The notes beneath the pieces are model-generated. The model was not told the DNA's origin. It ran no database searches and saw nothing but the letters and a program-made list of their open reading frames with translations. From Pseudomonas delhiensis (GTDB lineage: Bacteria > Pseudomonadota > Gammaproteobacteria > Pseudomonadales > Pseudomonadaceae): a stretch of 48,285 nucleotides of DNA. The stretch lies in assembly GCF_900187975.1 (NCBI RefSeq), contig NZ_FZPC01000042.1, positions 1 through 48,285 on the forward strand, in the 5' to 3' direction. A program made the position numbers and the translations under genes. Numbering within the stretch: the stretch's first letter is position 1; each line of letters begins with the position of its first letter. This document shows positions 13,451-22,118 of this stretch, in pieces.

Positions 13451-14658
13451 CTAGAACCAGTCCTAATTCCGACAACTCGGCCGCCTGTGCAGACTGCGTC
13501 GATTGCATCCGCCCAAGCCTGCATCATTTCCCGGCGCTGCTCGAGGTAGTGGGCATGGTTGTAGGTATCGCGCATCTCGTCGGCGTCACCGTGGGCGAGC
13601 TGGCGCTCGATCCAGTCGCGGTTGTAGCCGCGGCTGTTCAGCTCGGTGCTGATCAGGTGCCGGAAGCCATGGCCTGTCTGCCGCCCCTCGTAGCCGATGA
13701 TCCTGAGCGCCTTGTTGATAGTGTTCTCGCTCAGCGGGCGACCGGGGTTTGCCTTGCCGGCAAAGGCGAGGTCATACCGGCCGGTGATCTCCTGCAGGTC
13801 GCGCAGCAGGTCCACGGCCTGGGTGGGTAGCGGGACGATGTGCGGGCGCCTGGCCTTCATCCTGGCCGCTGGGATGGTCCAGGTGGCGGCGTCCAGATCG
13901 AACTCATTCCAAGGTGCCTGGCGCAGCTCGCCGGGGCGCACGCCGGTCAGCACCAGCAGGCGAATAGCTATCTTGGTGGGCTGATCGCACCTGGCCCCGG
14001 CCAGCCTCTCCAGCAGCTCGGGGAGCTCTGCCAGCGGGACGTGAGGGTGGTGCTTCACCTGGGGCGCGTGCGCGGCCACCACGTCGAGGTCGGTGGCCGG
14101 GTTGGTGGTGGCCACCCCCTTGGCCAGGCCGAAGCGGAATATCTGGTTGAGCCACTGCCGGATCTTGCCGGCGGCGTTCAGGGTTCCCCGGGCTTCGACC
14201 TTGCGCACTAGTTCCACCAGATCGGGCCGGGTGATCTCGGCCACCGGGCGCTTGCCGATGCCAGGGATGATGTCGTTGTTCAGGTACAGGCGGGCCTTGT
14301 AGGCGGTGGCGTCTGCCCATCGAGGGGCGCTGTAGGCGTACCACTCGTTGGCCAGTTTCTCGAAGGTGTACGCCTCGGCCTCTCTGGCGCGTTTCTCGGC
14401 CTGCTTGTGCTTGGACGGATCTACCCCAGCAGCAACCTGTGATCGTGCAACGTCGCGCAATTCTCTGGCCTTGGCGAGCGTGACGGCCGGGTAGGAACCC
14501 AGGCTGATCATCTTTGGCTTGCTGGCGAAGCGGTAGCGGAAGCGCCAGAGCTTACTGCCGGTGGGAGGGATTTCGAGGCTCAGGCCCAGGGTGTCAGCGA
14601 GGCGGTAAAGCTTCTCGCGGGGCTTGGCGGTACGGGCTGCGGAGTCGGTGAGAGGCAC
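13447..14658 (-). CDS. P4-type tyrosine site-specific integrase
   Basis: The 403-residue integrase has a DUF4102-type N-terminal arm-binding domain (about 1-90), a SAM-like core-binding domain (about 98-185) and a catalytic domain. Catalytic residues are R241 (TGVRPGELR), K268 (ARMKARRPH), H330 and R333 (GHGFRH), H356 (QLAHG) and the probable nucleophile Y366 (DTYNHAHYLEQRR). It starts about 210 bases from the tRNA-Phe 3' end and reads away from it, the usual layout for tRNA-integrating elements. Length and motifs are complete, so it is probably active. Confidence 0.95.
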   Translation of the reverse strand: MPLTDSAARTAKPREKLYRLADTLGLSLEIPPTGSKLWRFRYRFASKPKMISLGSYPAVTLAKARELRDVARSQVAAGVDPSKHKQAEKRAREAEAYTFEKLANEWYAYSAPRWADATAYKARLYLNNDIIPGIGKRPVAEITRPDLVELVRKVEARGTLNAAGKIRQWLNQIFRFGLAKGVATTNPATDLDVVAAHAPQVKHHPHVPLAELPELLERLAGARCDQPTKIAIRLLVLTGVRPGELRQAPWNEFDLDAATWTIPAARMKARRPHIVPLPTQAVDLLRDLQEITGRYDLAFAGKANPGRPLSENTINKALRIIGYEGRQTGHGFRHLISTELNSRGYNRDWIERQLAHGDADEMRDTYNHAHYLEQRREMMQAWADAIDAVCTGGRVVGIRTGSR

Positions 14659-14704
14659 GGATATCCCCGGAAAGCCACACCGGGCGCCGGATAGGCATCC
14701 GGGT

Positions 14705-14753
14705 GTGAGTAGAAATTCATGACCGAACTGCGTCTACTCACGAATCTACTCAC
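14705..14753. repeat. Repeated CTACTCAC sites near att (candidate integrase arm sites)
   Basis: CTACTCAC occurs at 14734-14741 and 14746-14753, spaced 12 bases apart, and in inverse orientation as GTGAGTAG at 14705-14712. They lie between the integrase start and the tRNA. Clustered short repeats beside att are typical arm-type binding sites. Confidence 0.55.
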
Positions 14754-14796
14754 AAAGTTTTGGGCTTACAAGGGATCGCTTGGGATCGGTAGAAAC

Positions 14797-14822
14797 AAAA
14801 AAACCGGCTCAGAGGCCGGTTT
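14797..14822 (-). terminator. Intrinsic terminator downstream of tRNA-Phe
   Basis: AAACCGGC (14801-14808) and GCCGGTTT (14815-14822) form an 8-bp stem with a six-base loop. On the minus strand it is followed by a T-run (plus-strand A-run at 14797-14803). It would stop the tRNA-Phe transcript before the integrase gene. Confidence 0.7.
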
Positions 14823-14831
14823 TCTTGGGGT

Positions 14832-14857
14832 TCCGAGACTGCTAGAGAACTCTCGGG
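14832..14857. other. Inverted repeat next to the tRNA 3' end
   Basis: CCGAGA (14833-14838) and TCTCGG (14851-14856) flank 12 bases, ending about 10 bases from the tRNA CCA. It may be part of the att region or a processing hairpin. Confidence 0.35.
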
Positions 14858-14866
14858 ACTAGTATG

Positions 14867-14942
14867 TGGTGCCCAGGGACGGAATCGAACCGCCGACACG
14901 GGGATTTTCAATCCCCTGCTCTACCAACTGAGCTACCTGGGC
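14867..14942 (-). tRNA. tRNA-Phe (GAA), integration target of the element
   Basis: On the minus strand the 76-nt sequence folds as a full cloverleaf. The acceptor GCCCAGG pairs with CCTGGGC plus A-CCA, the D-loop contains AGCTCAGTTGGTAGAGC, the anticodon stem-loop reads GGGGATTGAAAATCCCC with anticodon GAA, and the T-arm has GGTTCGATTCC. CCA is encoded. The 3' end faces the integrase, so the right attachment junction lies in this tRNA. I did not find the duplicated tRNA 3' end elsewhere in the window, so the other junction is probably outside it. Confidence 0.97.
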
Positions 14943-14954
14943 AACGTGGCGCGC

Positions 14955-14983
14955 ATTAAAAGGGTTTTCGTTTGGGGTGTCAA
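14955..14983 (-). promoter_or_regulatory. Sigma-70 promoter of tRNA-Phe
   Basis: On the minus strand TTGACA (plus 14978-14983), a 17-base spacer and TTTAAT (plus 14955-14960) stand just upstream of the tRNA, followed by a GC-rich discriminator (GCGCGCC) typical of stable RNA promoters. Confidence 0.8.
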
Positions 14984-15019
14984 GCGTGCCGCGAAAAAAT
15001 TTTCAGTTAATACCGAAAC

Positions 15020-15292
15020 TTACGCGCTCGGCGGGACGTAGCCCTCGGCCTGGGCGTATTCCTCGCCGGAGAGGAACTTGTCCATCTCGGCCTGGAGGAA
15101 CTTGCGGTCCTCGGCGTTCATCATGTTCAGCCGGCGCTCGTTGATCAGCATGGTCTGGTGCTTCTGCCACTCGTCCCAGGCCTTGCGCGACACGTGCTCG
15201 TAGATGTCCTGGCCCTTGGCGCCGGGGTAGGGCGGGCGATCGAGGCCGGGCAGCTCTTCTTTGTACTTGCGGCACATCACCATTCGGCTCAT
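15020..15292 (-). CDS. yggX: Fe(2+)-trafficking/oxidative damage protection protein YggX
   Basis: The 90-residue protein matches the YggX family along its length: [23 protein letters not shown], then [13 protein letters not shown] [16 protein letters not shown], and [19 protein letters not shown]. YggX protects Fe-S clusters from oxidation and contributes to iron handling in the cytoplasm. The conserved Cys7 is present. Its start overlaps the mutY stop (ATGA), the usual arrangement in gammaproteobacteria, which couples cluster protection to an Fe-S DNA-repair enzyme. Confidence 0.95.
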   Translation of the reverse strand: MSRMVMCRKYKEELPGLDRPPYPGAKGQDIYEHVSRKAWDEWQKHQTMLINERRLNMMNAEDRKFLQAEMDKFLSGEEYAQAEGYVPPSA

Positions 15293-16356
15293 GTCATCTC
15301 TCCTGCATTCAACGCGTCGGCTGCCCGTTTGAGCAGCTTCTTGACCGGGGCCGCGAGACCGAGCCGCGGCGGGGTGGCCAGGTTATACCAGAGCCAGTCG
15401 CCCTCGGCCACGCCGCCGTCTGCGTCCTCCACGCGCACCAGCCAGGGCTCGATGGCCAGCTGGAAGTGGCTGAAGGTATGGGTCAGGCCGGGCAGCTCGT
15501 GGCGCTGCCCCAGGCGCAGGGCGTGCTGCGCGGCGAGCGGGTCGAGCTGGGCGAGGTCGTCCAGTTCCGGGAAGCTCCACAGGCCGCCCCACAGGCCGGT
15601 GGACGGGCGGCGGTAGAGCAGGATGGCGCCTTCGCGGTTGGCCAGGATCGGCATCAGCGTGCGCCGCTGCGGCAGCTCCTTGCGCGGCTTGGGCACCGGG
15701 TAGGCGCTTTCGCGGCCGAGCAGGTGGGCGCGGCAGCCTTCGCGCAACGGGCACAGCAGGCAGCTGGGCTTGCTGCGGGTGCAGAGGGTGGCGCCCAGGT
15801 CCATCATCGCCTGGGTGTAGTGGTTGACCCGCGCGTGCGGGGTGAAGCGTTCCGCGGCTTCCCACAGCTGCTTCGCCACCTTGGGCTCGCCCGGGTAGCC
15901 GTCGCAGGCCAGGTAGCGGGCCAGCACGCGCTTGACGTTGCCGTCGAGGATGGGCGCGCGCAGGCCCATGGAGATGCTGGCGATGGCCCCGGCGGTGGAG
16001 CGGCCTATGCCGGGCAGCTCGGTGAGCTGCTCGAGGTCGCGGGGGAATTCGCCGCCGTGGCGCTCCATCACCAGCTTCGCGGTCTTCTGCAGGTTGCGCG
16101 CGCGGGTGTAGTAGCCCAGCCCGGTCCACAGGTGCAGGACTTCGTCCTCGGGCGCTGCGGCCAGGTCGGCGACCGTGGGCAGCGCCGCCATGAAGCGGTC
16201 GAAGTAGCCCAGCACGGTGCTTACCTGGGTCTGCTGCAGCATGATTTCCGACACCCACACCCGGTAGGGGTTGATGTCGCGCTGCCAGGGCAGGTCGTGG
16301 CGGCCGTGGCGGTCGTACCAGTCGAGGACCGCGGTATTGAAGCGTTCGGGGGTCAT
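15289..16356 (-). CDS. mutY: Adenine DNA glycosylase MutY
   Basis: The 355-residue enzyme removes adenine opposite 8-oxoguanine. The N-terminal glycosylase domain holds [21 protein letters not shown] (with the catalytic Glu). The helix-hairpin-helix reads [15 protein letters not shown] and the catalytic Asp lies in ILDGNVKRV. The [4Fe-4S] cysteines appear as C-x6-C-x2-C-x5-C in [24 protein letters not shown]-like C-terminal domain follows (about 230-345). The start at 16356 overlaps the AsmA-like stop by ATGA; a much longer upstream frame is a shadow. Length matches the E. coli enzyme. Confidence 0.96.
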   Translation of the reverse strand: MTPERFNTAVLDWYDRHGRHDLPWQRDINPYRVWVSEIMLQQTQVSTVLGYFDRFMAALPTVADLAAAPEDEVLHLWTGLGYYTRARNLQKTAKLVMERHGGEFPRDLEQLTELPGIGRSTAGAIASISMGLRAPILDGNVKRVLARYLACDGYPGEPKVAKQLWEAAERFTPHARVNHYTQAMMDLGATLCTRSKPSCLLCPLREGCRAHLLGRESAYPVPKPRKELPQRRTLMPILANREGAILLYRRPSTGLWGGLWSFPELDDLAQLDPLAAQHALRLGQRHELPGLTHTFSHFQLAIEPWLVRVEDADGGVAEGDWLWYNLATPPRLGLAAPVKKLLKRAADALNAGEMT

Positions 16357-18590
16357 TTCTTCTTCAGCAGGTTCTTCAGGGCGTCCTTCAGGTCGGGGCT
16401 GACCTTGTCGCCGAATTTCTCTTCGAGTTTCTCGTTCAGGCGCTGCCCGGCCAGTTGCCCGGCGATGCGGCCGATGCCTTCCTGGTCCAGGCGGCAGGCC
16501 TTGGCGCCGAGTTCCAGCGGGCCGCGGCAGCGCAGCGGCCATTCGATGCCGACGTAGCGCTTGTTCACTTCGCAGGCCGGGTCGGGCATGTCGCTCTTGT
16601 CGCCTTCGATGATCACGCCGACGCGGTAGTCCATGCCCAGCACGCGCAGGTCGAGGTCGCCGTCGCCCTTCACCGTCAGGCCGGGCACCGCGACGCGCAG
16701 GTCGGGGTTGCTGGCCACGCCGTTGTGGAAGGTCAGGCTGCCGTTGAGCTCGCGGAAGGGGGTGTCCTTGCCGCCGTGCTCGGCGCTCAGGCTCTTCCGG
16801 TTGAGGGTGGCGATGCCGCGGCACAGCTGCTCTTCCAGGTTGGCGTTGAGCAGCACGCCCTTGCTCAGCTTGAAGTTGGCCTTGCCGTTCAGGTTGTCGA
16901 TCCAGGCCTTCTGGCTGTTGCCCTGGGTGGTGATGTCCGCGTCCAGGTTTAGCAGGCCGGTGACCGGCGGCTTCTGGCCCCGGGCTTCGAGGAGTTTCTC
17001 CACCGGCACGCCTTCGATGTGCTTCTGCGCCGCCAGCAGCGCCACGTCCTGGCGCACGTCGAGGCTGGCCTTGGCGTTGAAGCGGCCGTCGTAGAGTTCG
17101 CCGCGCATGTCGTCGAGGCTGAACTGGCCGTTCTGCCCGCGCAGCTTGAGCACGGCGTTCTCGATCGGCAGCTTGTCCAGGGTGAGCTGGCCGAGATTCA
17201 GGTTAAGGTCCAGATCCAGCGTGCGAAGCTTGGCCAGCGGCAGCAGAGTCGCGTCGCTCCAGGCCTGCTGGGTCGGGGCGTTGGGCAGCGGGCTGTCGCC
17301 CTTGCCGGTGGCGCTGGCGACGGTGGCGTCGACTTCCGCCTTGCGGCTGGCGCTGGCCGCCTCGGCGCCTTTGGCGGCCTTGGCCGGCAGGTAGCGGTCG
17401 AGGTTGAGCTTGTCGCCGCTGAGCTGGGCGCGCACGGCCTGCCTGGCGATGTCGGCCAGGCCCAGGCTGCCGCTGAAGCTGCTGTCGTCGAGCTTGAGCT
17501 GGATGTCGCTGAGATTGACGGCGTTGCGGCTGCCGTCCAGGCGCGCGGCCAGTTCCAGCCTGGTCAGGGTGTTGCCGTCGGCCATCTCCGGCAGCTTCTG
17601 GCCGAGGCCGTCGAGGAATTCGCGCAGGTTGAACGGGGCGATGGACAGGCCGCCGGTGAACTGCGGCTCCTTGTCGAGGTTGCGCGCCTTCAGCTCGCCG
17701 AGGGCGCGCAACTGGTTGATCGACAGCTTCAGGCCGTTCCATTCGGCGACCTGCGCGGCCTGGTCGAGCAGCAGCTGGCCCTGGGCGGAGAAGGTCGCGG
17801 TGCGGCCCTGCAGCTGGTCGCCGGCCAGCTCGCCGGAGAGCTTGGCGTCTTCCAGCTGGTAGCGCTTGAGCGCGCGGTCGAAGCGCAGGTTGCCGGTCAG
17901 CTCGGTCTTGGCGCGGGTCACCGGCTGGTTGGTGCCCAGGTAGGCGTTGAGCTTGAAGGGGATGCTGCTGCCTTCGCGGATGGCGCCGGTGTTCAGGTCC
18001 AGGCCTTCGACGGTGTACTGCTTGCCGCTCTGCTCGTCGCTGTAGTCGATGCGCGCGCCGCTGACGTTGAGGCTGTCGATGTCCAGCTTCATCGGCGTGG
18101 ACGCGGTTTCGGCCGGCGCCTTGGGCGCTTCGGCGGGCGCGCTGGCCTGGCCGGCCGGCGTGGCGGGAGTGGCGCCGGCAGGCTGGGCCGGCTTGCCGAT
18201 GTCTTCCCAGTTGCCCTTGCCGGCCTTGTCGCGGTTCAGCGTCAGGGTCAGGCCCTGCACGCGGATGTCGCTCATCTGCACTTCGCGGCGCAGCAGCGGC
18301 AGCACCCGCACCGACAGGCCCAGCAGCTGCAGGTCGGCGAACGGCTTGGCCGGGCTGCGCACGCTGGCCACGCTGGTGTCGTGCAGTTCCAGGCCGAGCC
18401 AGGGGAACAGGCTCCAGCCGATGTCGCCGCGCAGGTCCAGCTCCAGGTTGGCCTTGTCGCGGGCGAGCTGGCGGATCTCGTCCTTGTAGTCGTTGGGGTC
18501 GAAGAAATGGGTGAGGATGAAGCCGGCGGCGACTACCAGTAGCAGCAGGGCGAGGACGGCTATGCCCAGGATCTTGCCGAACGCTTTCAT
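16353..18590 (-). CDS. AsmA-family envelope protein
   Basis: The start at 18590 (MKAFGKILGIAVLALLLLVVAAG) gives an N-terminal membrane anchor. The 745-residue periplasmic body begins HFFDPNDYKDEIRQLARDKANLELDLRGDIGWSLFPWLGLEL, the AsmA signature. A Pro/Ala-rich linker follows around 150-175, then repeated beta-strand units such as LNLDRYLP and LTLDKLPIENAVLKLRG, and a C-terminal AsmA_2 region. AsmA-like proteins are bridge-like lipid-transport or outer-membrane assembly factors. The gene is coupled to mutY and yggX downstream. Confidence 0.92.
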   Translation of the reverse strand: MKAFGKILGIAVLALLLLVVAAGFILTHFFDPNDYKDEIRQLARDKANLELDLRGDIGWSLFPWLGLELHDTSVASVRSPAKPFADLQLLGLSVRVLPLLRREVQMSDIRVQGLTLTLNRDKAGKGNWEDIGKPAQPAGATPATPAGQASAPAEAPKAPAETASTPMKLDIDSLNVSGARIDYSDEQSGKQYTVEGLDLNTGAIREGSSIPFKLNAYLGTNQPVTRAKTELTGNLRFDRALKRYQLEDAKLSGELAGDQLQGRTATFSAQGQLLLDQAAQVAEWNGLKLSINQLRALGELKARNLDKEPQFTGGLSIAPFNLREFLDGLGQKLPEMADGNTLTRLELAARLDGSRNAVNLSDIQLKLDDSSFSGSLGLADIARQAVRAQLSGDKLNLDRYLPAKAAKGAEAASASRKAEVDATVASATGKGDSPLPNAPTQQAWSDATLLPLAKLRTLDLDLNLNLGQLTLDKLPIENAVLKLRGQNGQFSLDDMRGELYDGRFNAKASLDVRQDVALLAAQKHIEGVPVEKLLEARGQKPPVTGLLNLDADITTQGNSQKAWIDNLNGKANFKLSKGVLLNANLEEQLCRGIATLNRKSLSAEHGGKDTPFRELNGSLTFHNGVASNPDLRVAVPGLTVKGDGDLDLRVLGMDYRVGVIIEGDKSDMPDPACEVNKRYVGIEWPLRCRGPLELGAKACRLDQEGIGRIAGQLAGQRLNEKLEEKFGDKVSPDLKDALKNLLKKK

Positions 18591-18652
18591 GGACGGGTCC
18601 TTGTTCTGGCGGCGGGTGAATTGGCGGGAGTATATCAATGCGCCCGCCCGCT

Positions 18653-19753
18653 TCAGCAGGCGGCGGCGACGCGTTCGGCGATGGCCAGGCTGGCGGTGAG
18701 CCCCGGCGACTCGATCCCGAACAGGTTGACCAGGCCCGGCAGGCCGTGGTCCACGGCGGTTTGGATGACGAAGTCGGAAGCGGGTTCCCCGGCGCCGCTC
18801 AGTTTAGGACGAATCCCAGCGTAGCCGGCCTGCAGGCGCCCGGCGTCCAGGCCCGGGAAATAGCGGCGGATGGCCTGGGCGAAGGGCTCGCGTAGCGCCT
18901 CGTCGACCAGATAGTCGATGGTTTCCAGGTAACGCACGTCCGGGCCGAAGCGCAGCTGGCCGCCGAGGTCGAGGGTGGCGTGCACGCCCAGGCCGGCGGT
19001 GTTGGCCTCGGGCATCGGGTAGATCAGGTGGCTGAACGGCGAGCGGCCGCCGTAGGTGAAGTAGCGGCCCTGGCACAGGTGCAGCGGCGGCACGCCTTGC
19101 AGGCCTTCGGTGCGGGCGGCCAGTTGCTGGGCGAACAGGCCGCCGGCGTTGACCACCTGTGCGGCCTGGATGCTGAAGGGTTCGCCGACGCTGACGCCCT
19201 CGGCGATCCAGCCATCGGCGGCTCGGCGCAGGCTGTCGATGCGGGTGTCCAGCACCAGCTGCGCGCCGCGGTTTTCCGCGGCGTGCTGCAGCGACAGCAT
19301 GTAGGCGTGGCTGTCGATGATCCCGGTGCTCGGCGAGAGCAGGGCGGCCACGCCGCGCACCGCCGGCTCCAGGCCGTGCAGCTGGGCGGCGTCCAGCGGC
19401 TGCAGGTCGTGCACGCCGCAGGCATGGGCATTGGCGGCGAGGGTTTCCAGCTTGCCCAGCTCGGCGTCCTCCACGGCCACCAGCAGCTTGCCGATGCGGC
19501 TGTGCGCCACGTCGTGGCTGGCGCACCAGGCGTACAGGCGCTCGCGGCCCTCCAGGCAGAGTTCGGCCTTGAGCGAGCCGGGCGGGTAGTAGAGGCCGGC
19601 GTGGATGACCTCGGAGTTGCGGCTGGAGGTGTGGCTGCCGATCAGCCGCTCGGCCTCGACGACCAGCACGCTGCGCCCGGCGGCGGCCAGGCGCGCGGCG
19701 CAGGCCAGGCCGACCGCGCCGGCGCCTATGACCAGGCTGTCGATGTCGTTCAT
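18653..19753 (-). CDS. FAD-dependent oxidoreductase, L-2-hydroxyglutarate dehydrogenase-like
   Basis: The start at 19753 (MNDIDSLVIGAGAVGLACAARL) places the Rossmann GxGxxG near the N-terminus. The 366-residue product has the DAO-family layout: SSRNSEVIHAGLYYPPGSLKA, a central substrate domain (PSTGIIDSHAYMLSLQ), VVNAGGLFAQQLA, and a C-terminal FAD segment (GYAGIRPKLSG, GIESPGLTASLAIAERVA). These features match the LhgO/L2HGDH group that oxidises L-2-hydroxyglutarate or similar 2-hydroxy acids. The exact substrate is not proved. It overlaps the HhH gene by ATGA. Confidence 0.85.
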   Translation of the reverse strand: MNDIDSLVIGAGAVGLACAARLAAAGRSVLVVEAERLIGSHTSSRNSEVIHAGLYYPPGSLKAELCLEGRERLYAWCASHDVAHSRIGKLLVAVEDAELGKLETLAANAHACGVHDLQPLDAAQLHGLEPAVRGVAALLSPSTGIIDSHAYMLSLQHAAENRGAQLVLDTRIDSLRRAADGWIAEGVSVGEPFSIQAAQVVNAGGLFAQQLAARTEGLQGVPPLHLCQGRYFTYGGRSPFSHLIYPMPEANTAGLGVHATLDLGGQLRFGPDVRYLETIDYLVDEALREPFAQAIRRYFPGLDAGRLQAGYAGIRPKLSGAGEPASDFVIQTAVDHGLPGLVNLFGIESPGLTASLAIAERVAAAC

Positions 19754-19986
19754 GCGTCCTCGGTGGCCCGTTGCAGCACCGCGGCGATGGCGGCGCGGGC
19801 CTGCGGGCTGTTTTTCCAGCAACTGCTGCCGGTCAGCGCGGCGCCGGCGCCGAGGATGCTCTGCGCATCGCTTCCGCGCAATTTGCCGAAGCTGTCCAGG
19901 CCCATCTGCTCCAGGCGCTGCAGCACCGTCGGGCCGACGCCCTTGAGGGCGAGCAGGGCCGCGCGTTCGCGCTCTTCGAAAGGCAT
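19750..19986 (-). CDS. Helix-hairpin-helix protein (Cdd1/pathogenicity-locus type)
   Basis: The 78-residue protein begins MPFEERERAALLALKGVGPTVLQRLEQMG when read continuously, a helix-hairpin-helix DNA-binding motif. It ends with a Cdd1-like half (ILGAGAALTGSSCWKNSPQARAAI). It overlaps the oxidoreductase gene downstream by four bases. Function is not established for this family. Confidence 0.8.
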   Translation of the reverse strand: MPFEERERAALLALKGVGPTVLQRLEQMGLDSFGKLRGSDAQSILGAGAALTGSSCWKNSPQARAAIAAVLQRATEDA

Positions 19987-20031
19987 GTGCCTCGTACCTC
20001 GTGGTTGCGCAGTCCGTCCCAGGCTAGCAGC

Positions 20032-20430
20032 TCAGGTCCATTCCAGGGCCAGGCCCAGGTGCCCGGCCAGTTTCGCGGCGTCTTCCTGCCCGGCCGGGGC
20101 CTGCAGGTGCAGCGGGCAGCCGGCGAGCACGGCCTGGCGCTGGGCTTCTTCCAGCAGCCGCCGGGCCACGCCGCGGCCGCGGGTGACGCGGCGCACGCAC
20201 AGGCGCGAGAGGCGCCAGGCGTCGGCGTCGCGCCGCAGCCAGGCGGCGCCCAGCAGGCGGTCGTTGAAGCGCCCGGTCAGCAGCGTGCCGGCGGCCAGCG
20301 CGGCGTCCACCAGGGCCTCGCCATCGGCGAAGGGCGCGAGCAGCCAGGCCGGCGCCTCGGCGTAGAGCCTGGCCAGGTCCTGGCGGTCCTGGGCGGAGGG
20401 CTGGGCAAGGTGTTCGACGATCACGGGCAT
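20032..20430 (-). CDS. GNAT-fold protein, PanZ-like
   Basis: The 132-residue product from ATG 20430 has the GNAT core: LTGRFNDRLLGAAWLR, then LSRLCVRRVTRGRGVARRLLEEAQRQA, with the acetyl-CoA loop RxxGVA. The N-terminus (SAQDRQDLARLY...APAW) resembles PanZ/PanM, which bind acetyl-CoA and promote maturation of aspartate decarboxylase PanD. An ordinary acetyltransferase remains possible. It is divergent from hisB with about 150 bases between starts. Confidence 0.8.
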   Translation of the reverse strand: MPVIVEHLAQPSAQDRQDLARLYAEAPAWLLAPFADGEALVDAALAAGTLLTGRFNDRLLGAAWLRRDADAWRLSRLCVRRVTRGRGVARRLLEEAQRQAVLAGCPLHLQAPAGQEDAAKLAGHLGLALEWT

Positions 20431-20506
20431 GGCGGCATCCTCGGCGGGGACGCGCAGTTTACGGACAAGCGGTGGCCCGCGGCCAGCGCCGCCGACCGTC
20501 GCCCGT

Positions 20507-20552
20507 AGCCCTGCGGGGCCCGCCGCGCCTATAATGCGGGCCCTCTTATAAT
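20507..20552 (+). promoter_or_regulatory. Candidate his operon promoter region
   Basis: Two TATAAT hexamers stand at 20530-20535 and 20547-20552, 17 bases apart, upstream of hisB (start 20582). No good -35 precedes the first, so the exact promoter is uncertain. Confidence 0.4.
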
Positions 20553-20581
20553 TAAGTGCAGTGTTAGCTGTGGAGCTGGTG

Positions 20582-21175
20582 ATGGCCGAACGCAAGGCAA
20601 CCGTCGCGCGCGACACCCTGGAAACCCAGATCAAGGTGTCCATCGACCTGGATGGCACGGGCAAGGCCCGTTTCGATACCGGGGTGCCCTTCCTCGAGCA
20701 CATGATGGACCAGATCGCCCGCCATGGCCTGATCGACCTGGACATCGAGTGCAAGGGCGACCTGCACATCGACGACCACCACAGCGTCGAAGACATCGGC
20801 ATCACCCTCGGCCAGGCCTTCGCCAAGGCCATTGGCGATAAGAAGGGCATCCGCCGCTACGGCCACGCCTACGTGCCGCTGGACGAGGCGCTGTCGCGCG
20901 TGGTCATCGACTTCTCCGGCCGCCCCGGCCTGCAGATGCACGTGCCCTTCACCCGCGCCAGCGTCGGCGGCTTCGACGTCGACCTGTTCATGGAGTTCTT
21001 CCAGGGCTTCGTCAACCACGCCCAGGTGACCCTGCACATCGACAACCTGCGCGGGCACAACACCCACCACCAGATCGAGACGGTGTTCAAGGCCTTCGGC
21101 CGCGCCCTGCGCATGGCCATCGAGCTGGACGAGCGCATGGCCGGGCAGATGCCGTCGACCAAGGGGTGCCTGTAA
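20582..21175 (+). CDS. hisB: Imidazoleglycerol-phosphate dehydratase HisB
   Basis: The 197-residue monofunctional enzyme catalyses the sixth step of histidine synthesis. The paired metal-binding motifs [13 protein letters not shown] (about 44-56) and [16 protein letters not shown] (about 70-85) are present, as is the second repeat ([15 protein letters not shown]...[20 protein letters not shown]). The start at 20582 ([16 protein letters not shown]) is preferred over an upstream ATG at 20561. It is the first gene of the his group, and its TAA overlaps the hisH ATG (TAATG). Confidence 0.97.
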   Translation: MAERKATVARDTLETQIKVSIDLDGTGKARFDTGVPFLEHMMDQIARHGLIDLDIECKGDLHIDDHHSVEDIGITLGQAFAKAIGDKKGIRRYGHAYVPLDEALSRVVIDFSGRPGLQMHVPFTRASVGGFDVDLFMEFFQGFVNHAQVTLHIDNLRGHNTHHQIETVFKAFGRALRMAIELDERMAGQMPSTKGCL

Positions 21176-21813
21176 TGCAGACGGTCGCCGTCATCGACTA
21201 CGGCATGGGCAACCTGCACTCGGTGTCCAAGGCGCTGGAGCGCGTGGGCGCCGGCCGCGTGCTGGTGACCAGCGACGCCGCGGTGATCCGCGAGGCCGAC
21301 CGCGTGGTGTTCCCCGGCGTGGGCGCCATCCGCGACTGCATGGCCGAGATCAGGCGCCTGGGCTTCGACGCGCTGGTGCGTGAAGTCAGCCAGGACCGCC
21401 CCTTCCTCGGCATCTGCGTCGGCATGCAGGCGCTGCTGGAGCACAGCGAGGAGAACGGCGGCGTCGACTGCATCGGCCTGTTCCCCGGCCAGGTGCGCTT
21501 CTTCGGCAAGGACCTGTACGAGGACGGCGAGCACCTGAAGGTGCCGCACATGGGCTGGAACCAGGTCAAGCAGACCCTCGATCACCCGCTGTGGCACGAG
21601 ATCCCCGACGAGGCGCGCTTCTACTTCGTGCACAGCTACTACATCGAGGCGGGCAACCCGCGCCAGGTCGCCGGCCGCGGCCACTATGGCCGCGACTTCA
21701 CCGCCGCGCTGGCCGAGGGCCCGCGCTTCGCCGTGCAGTTCCACCCGGAAAAGAGCCATACCCATGGCCTGCAGTTGCTGCAGAACTTCGCCGCCTGGGA
21801 CGGCCGCTGGTAG
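21175..21813 (+). CDS. hisH: Imidazole glycerol phosphate synthase subunit HisH
   Basis: The 212-residue class-I glutamine amidotransferase starts [21 protein letters not shown]. The nucleophile Cys is in [18 protein letters not shown] (about residue 84). The His/Glu of the triad are in [10 protein letters not shown] (about 193-197). It supplies ammonia to HisF for ring closure. The start overlaps the hisB stop. Confidence 0.97.
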   Translation: MQTVAVIDYGMGNLHSVSKALERVGAGRVLVTSDAAVIREADRVVFPGVGAIRDCMAEIRRLGFDALVREVSQDRPFLGICVGMQALLEHSEENGGVDCIGLFPGQVRFFGKDLYEDGEHLKVPHMGWNQVKQTLDHPLWHEIPDEARFYFVHSYYIEAGNPRQVAGRGHYGRDFTAALAEGPRFAVQFHPEKSHTHGLQLLQNFAAWDGRW

Positions 21814-21816
21814 GCC

Positions 21817-22077
21817 ATGGCGCGCCAGAAGGACAAGCCGGCGATCCTCCAGCTCGATGGCGCCCAGCGCCAGAGCGCGGCGCGGGCCATCCAGCGCTTC
21901 CTCGAGGAGCGTTTCGAGCTGGACGTCGGCTCCTTCGAGGCCGAGGAAGCGCTGGACTTCTTCATGCGCGAGTTCGGCCCGCTGTTCTACAACAAGGCGA
22001 TTCTCGATGTGCAAGCGCACCTGAAGGACAGGTTCGAAAGCATCGAAAGCGACTTGTGGGCGCTCGAGAAGAGCTGA
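21817..22077 (+). CDS. DUF2164-family protein
   Basis: The 86-residue protein starts three bases after hisH. It contains the DUF2164 pattern: [45 protein letters not shown]. Members are small cytoplasmic helical proteins of unknown role, in this genus often located inside the his cluster. The tight spacing implies co-transcription with hisH and hisA. Confidence 0.9.
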   Translation: MARQKDKPAILQLDGAQRQSAARAIQRFLEERFELDVGSFEAEEALDFFMREFGPLFYNKAILDVQAHLKDRFESIESDLWALEKS

Positions 22078-22118
22078 CCCGACCCCATTCACGACTTGGA
22101 TTCGAGCAGGTTCAACCG

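Noticed and set aside
15383..16824. Alternative long frames over mutY, including a 5' extension of mutY to 16824
   Set aside because: The true mutY start at 16356 overlaps the AsmA-like stop; the extension is Arg/Pro-rich shadow sequence.
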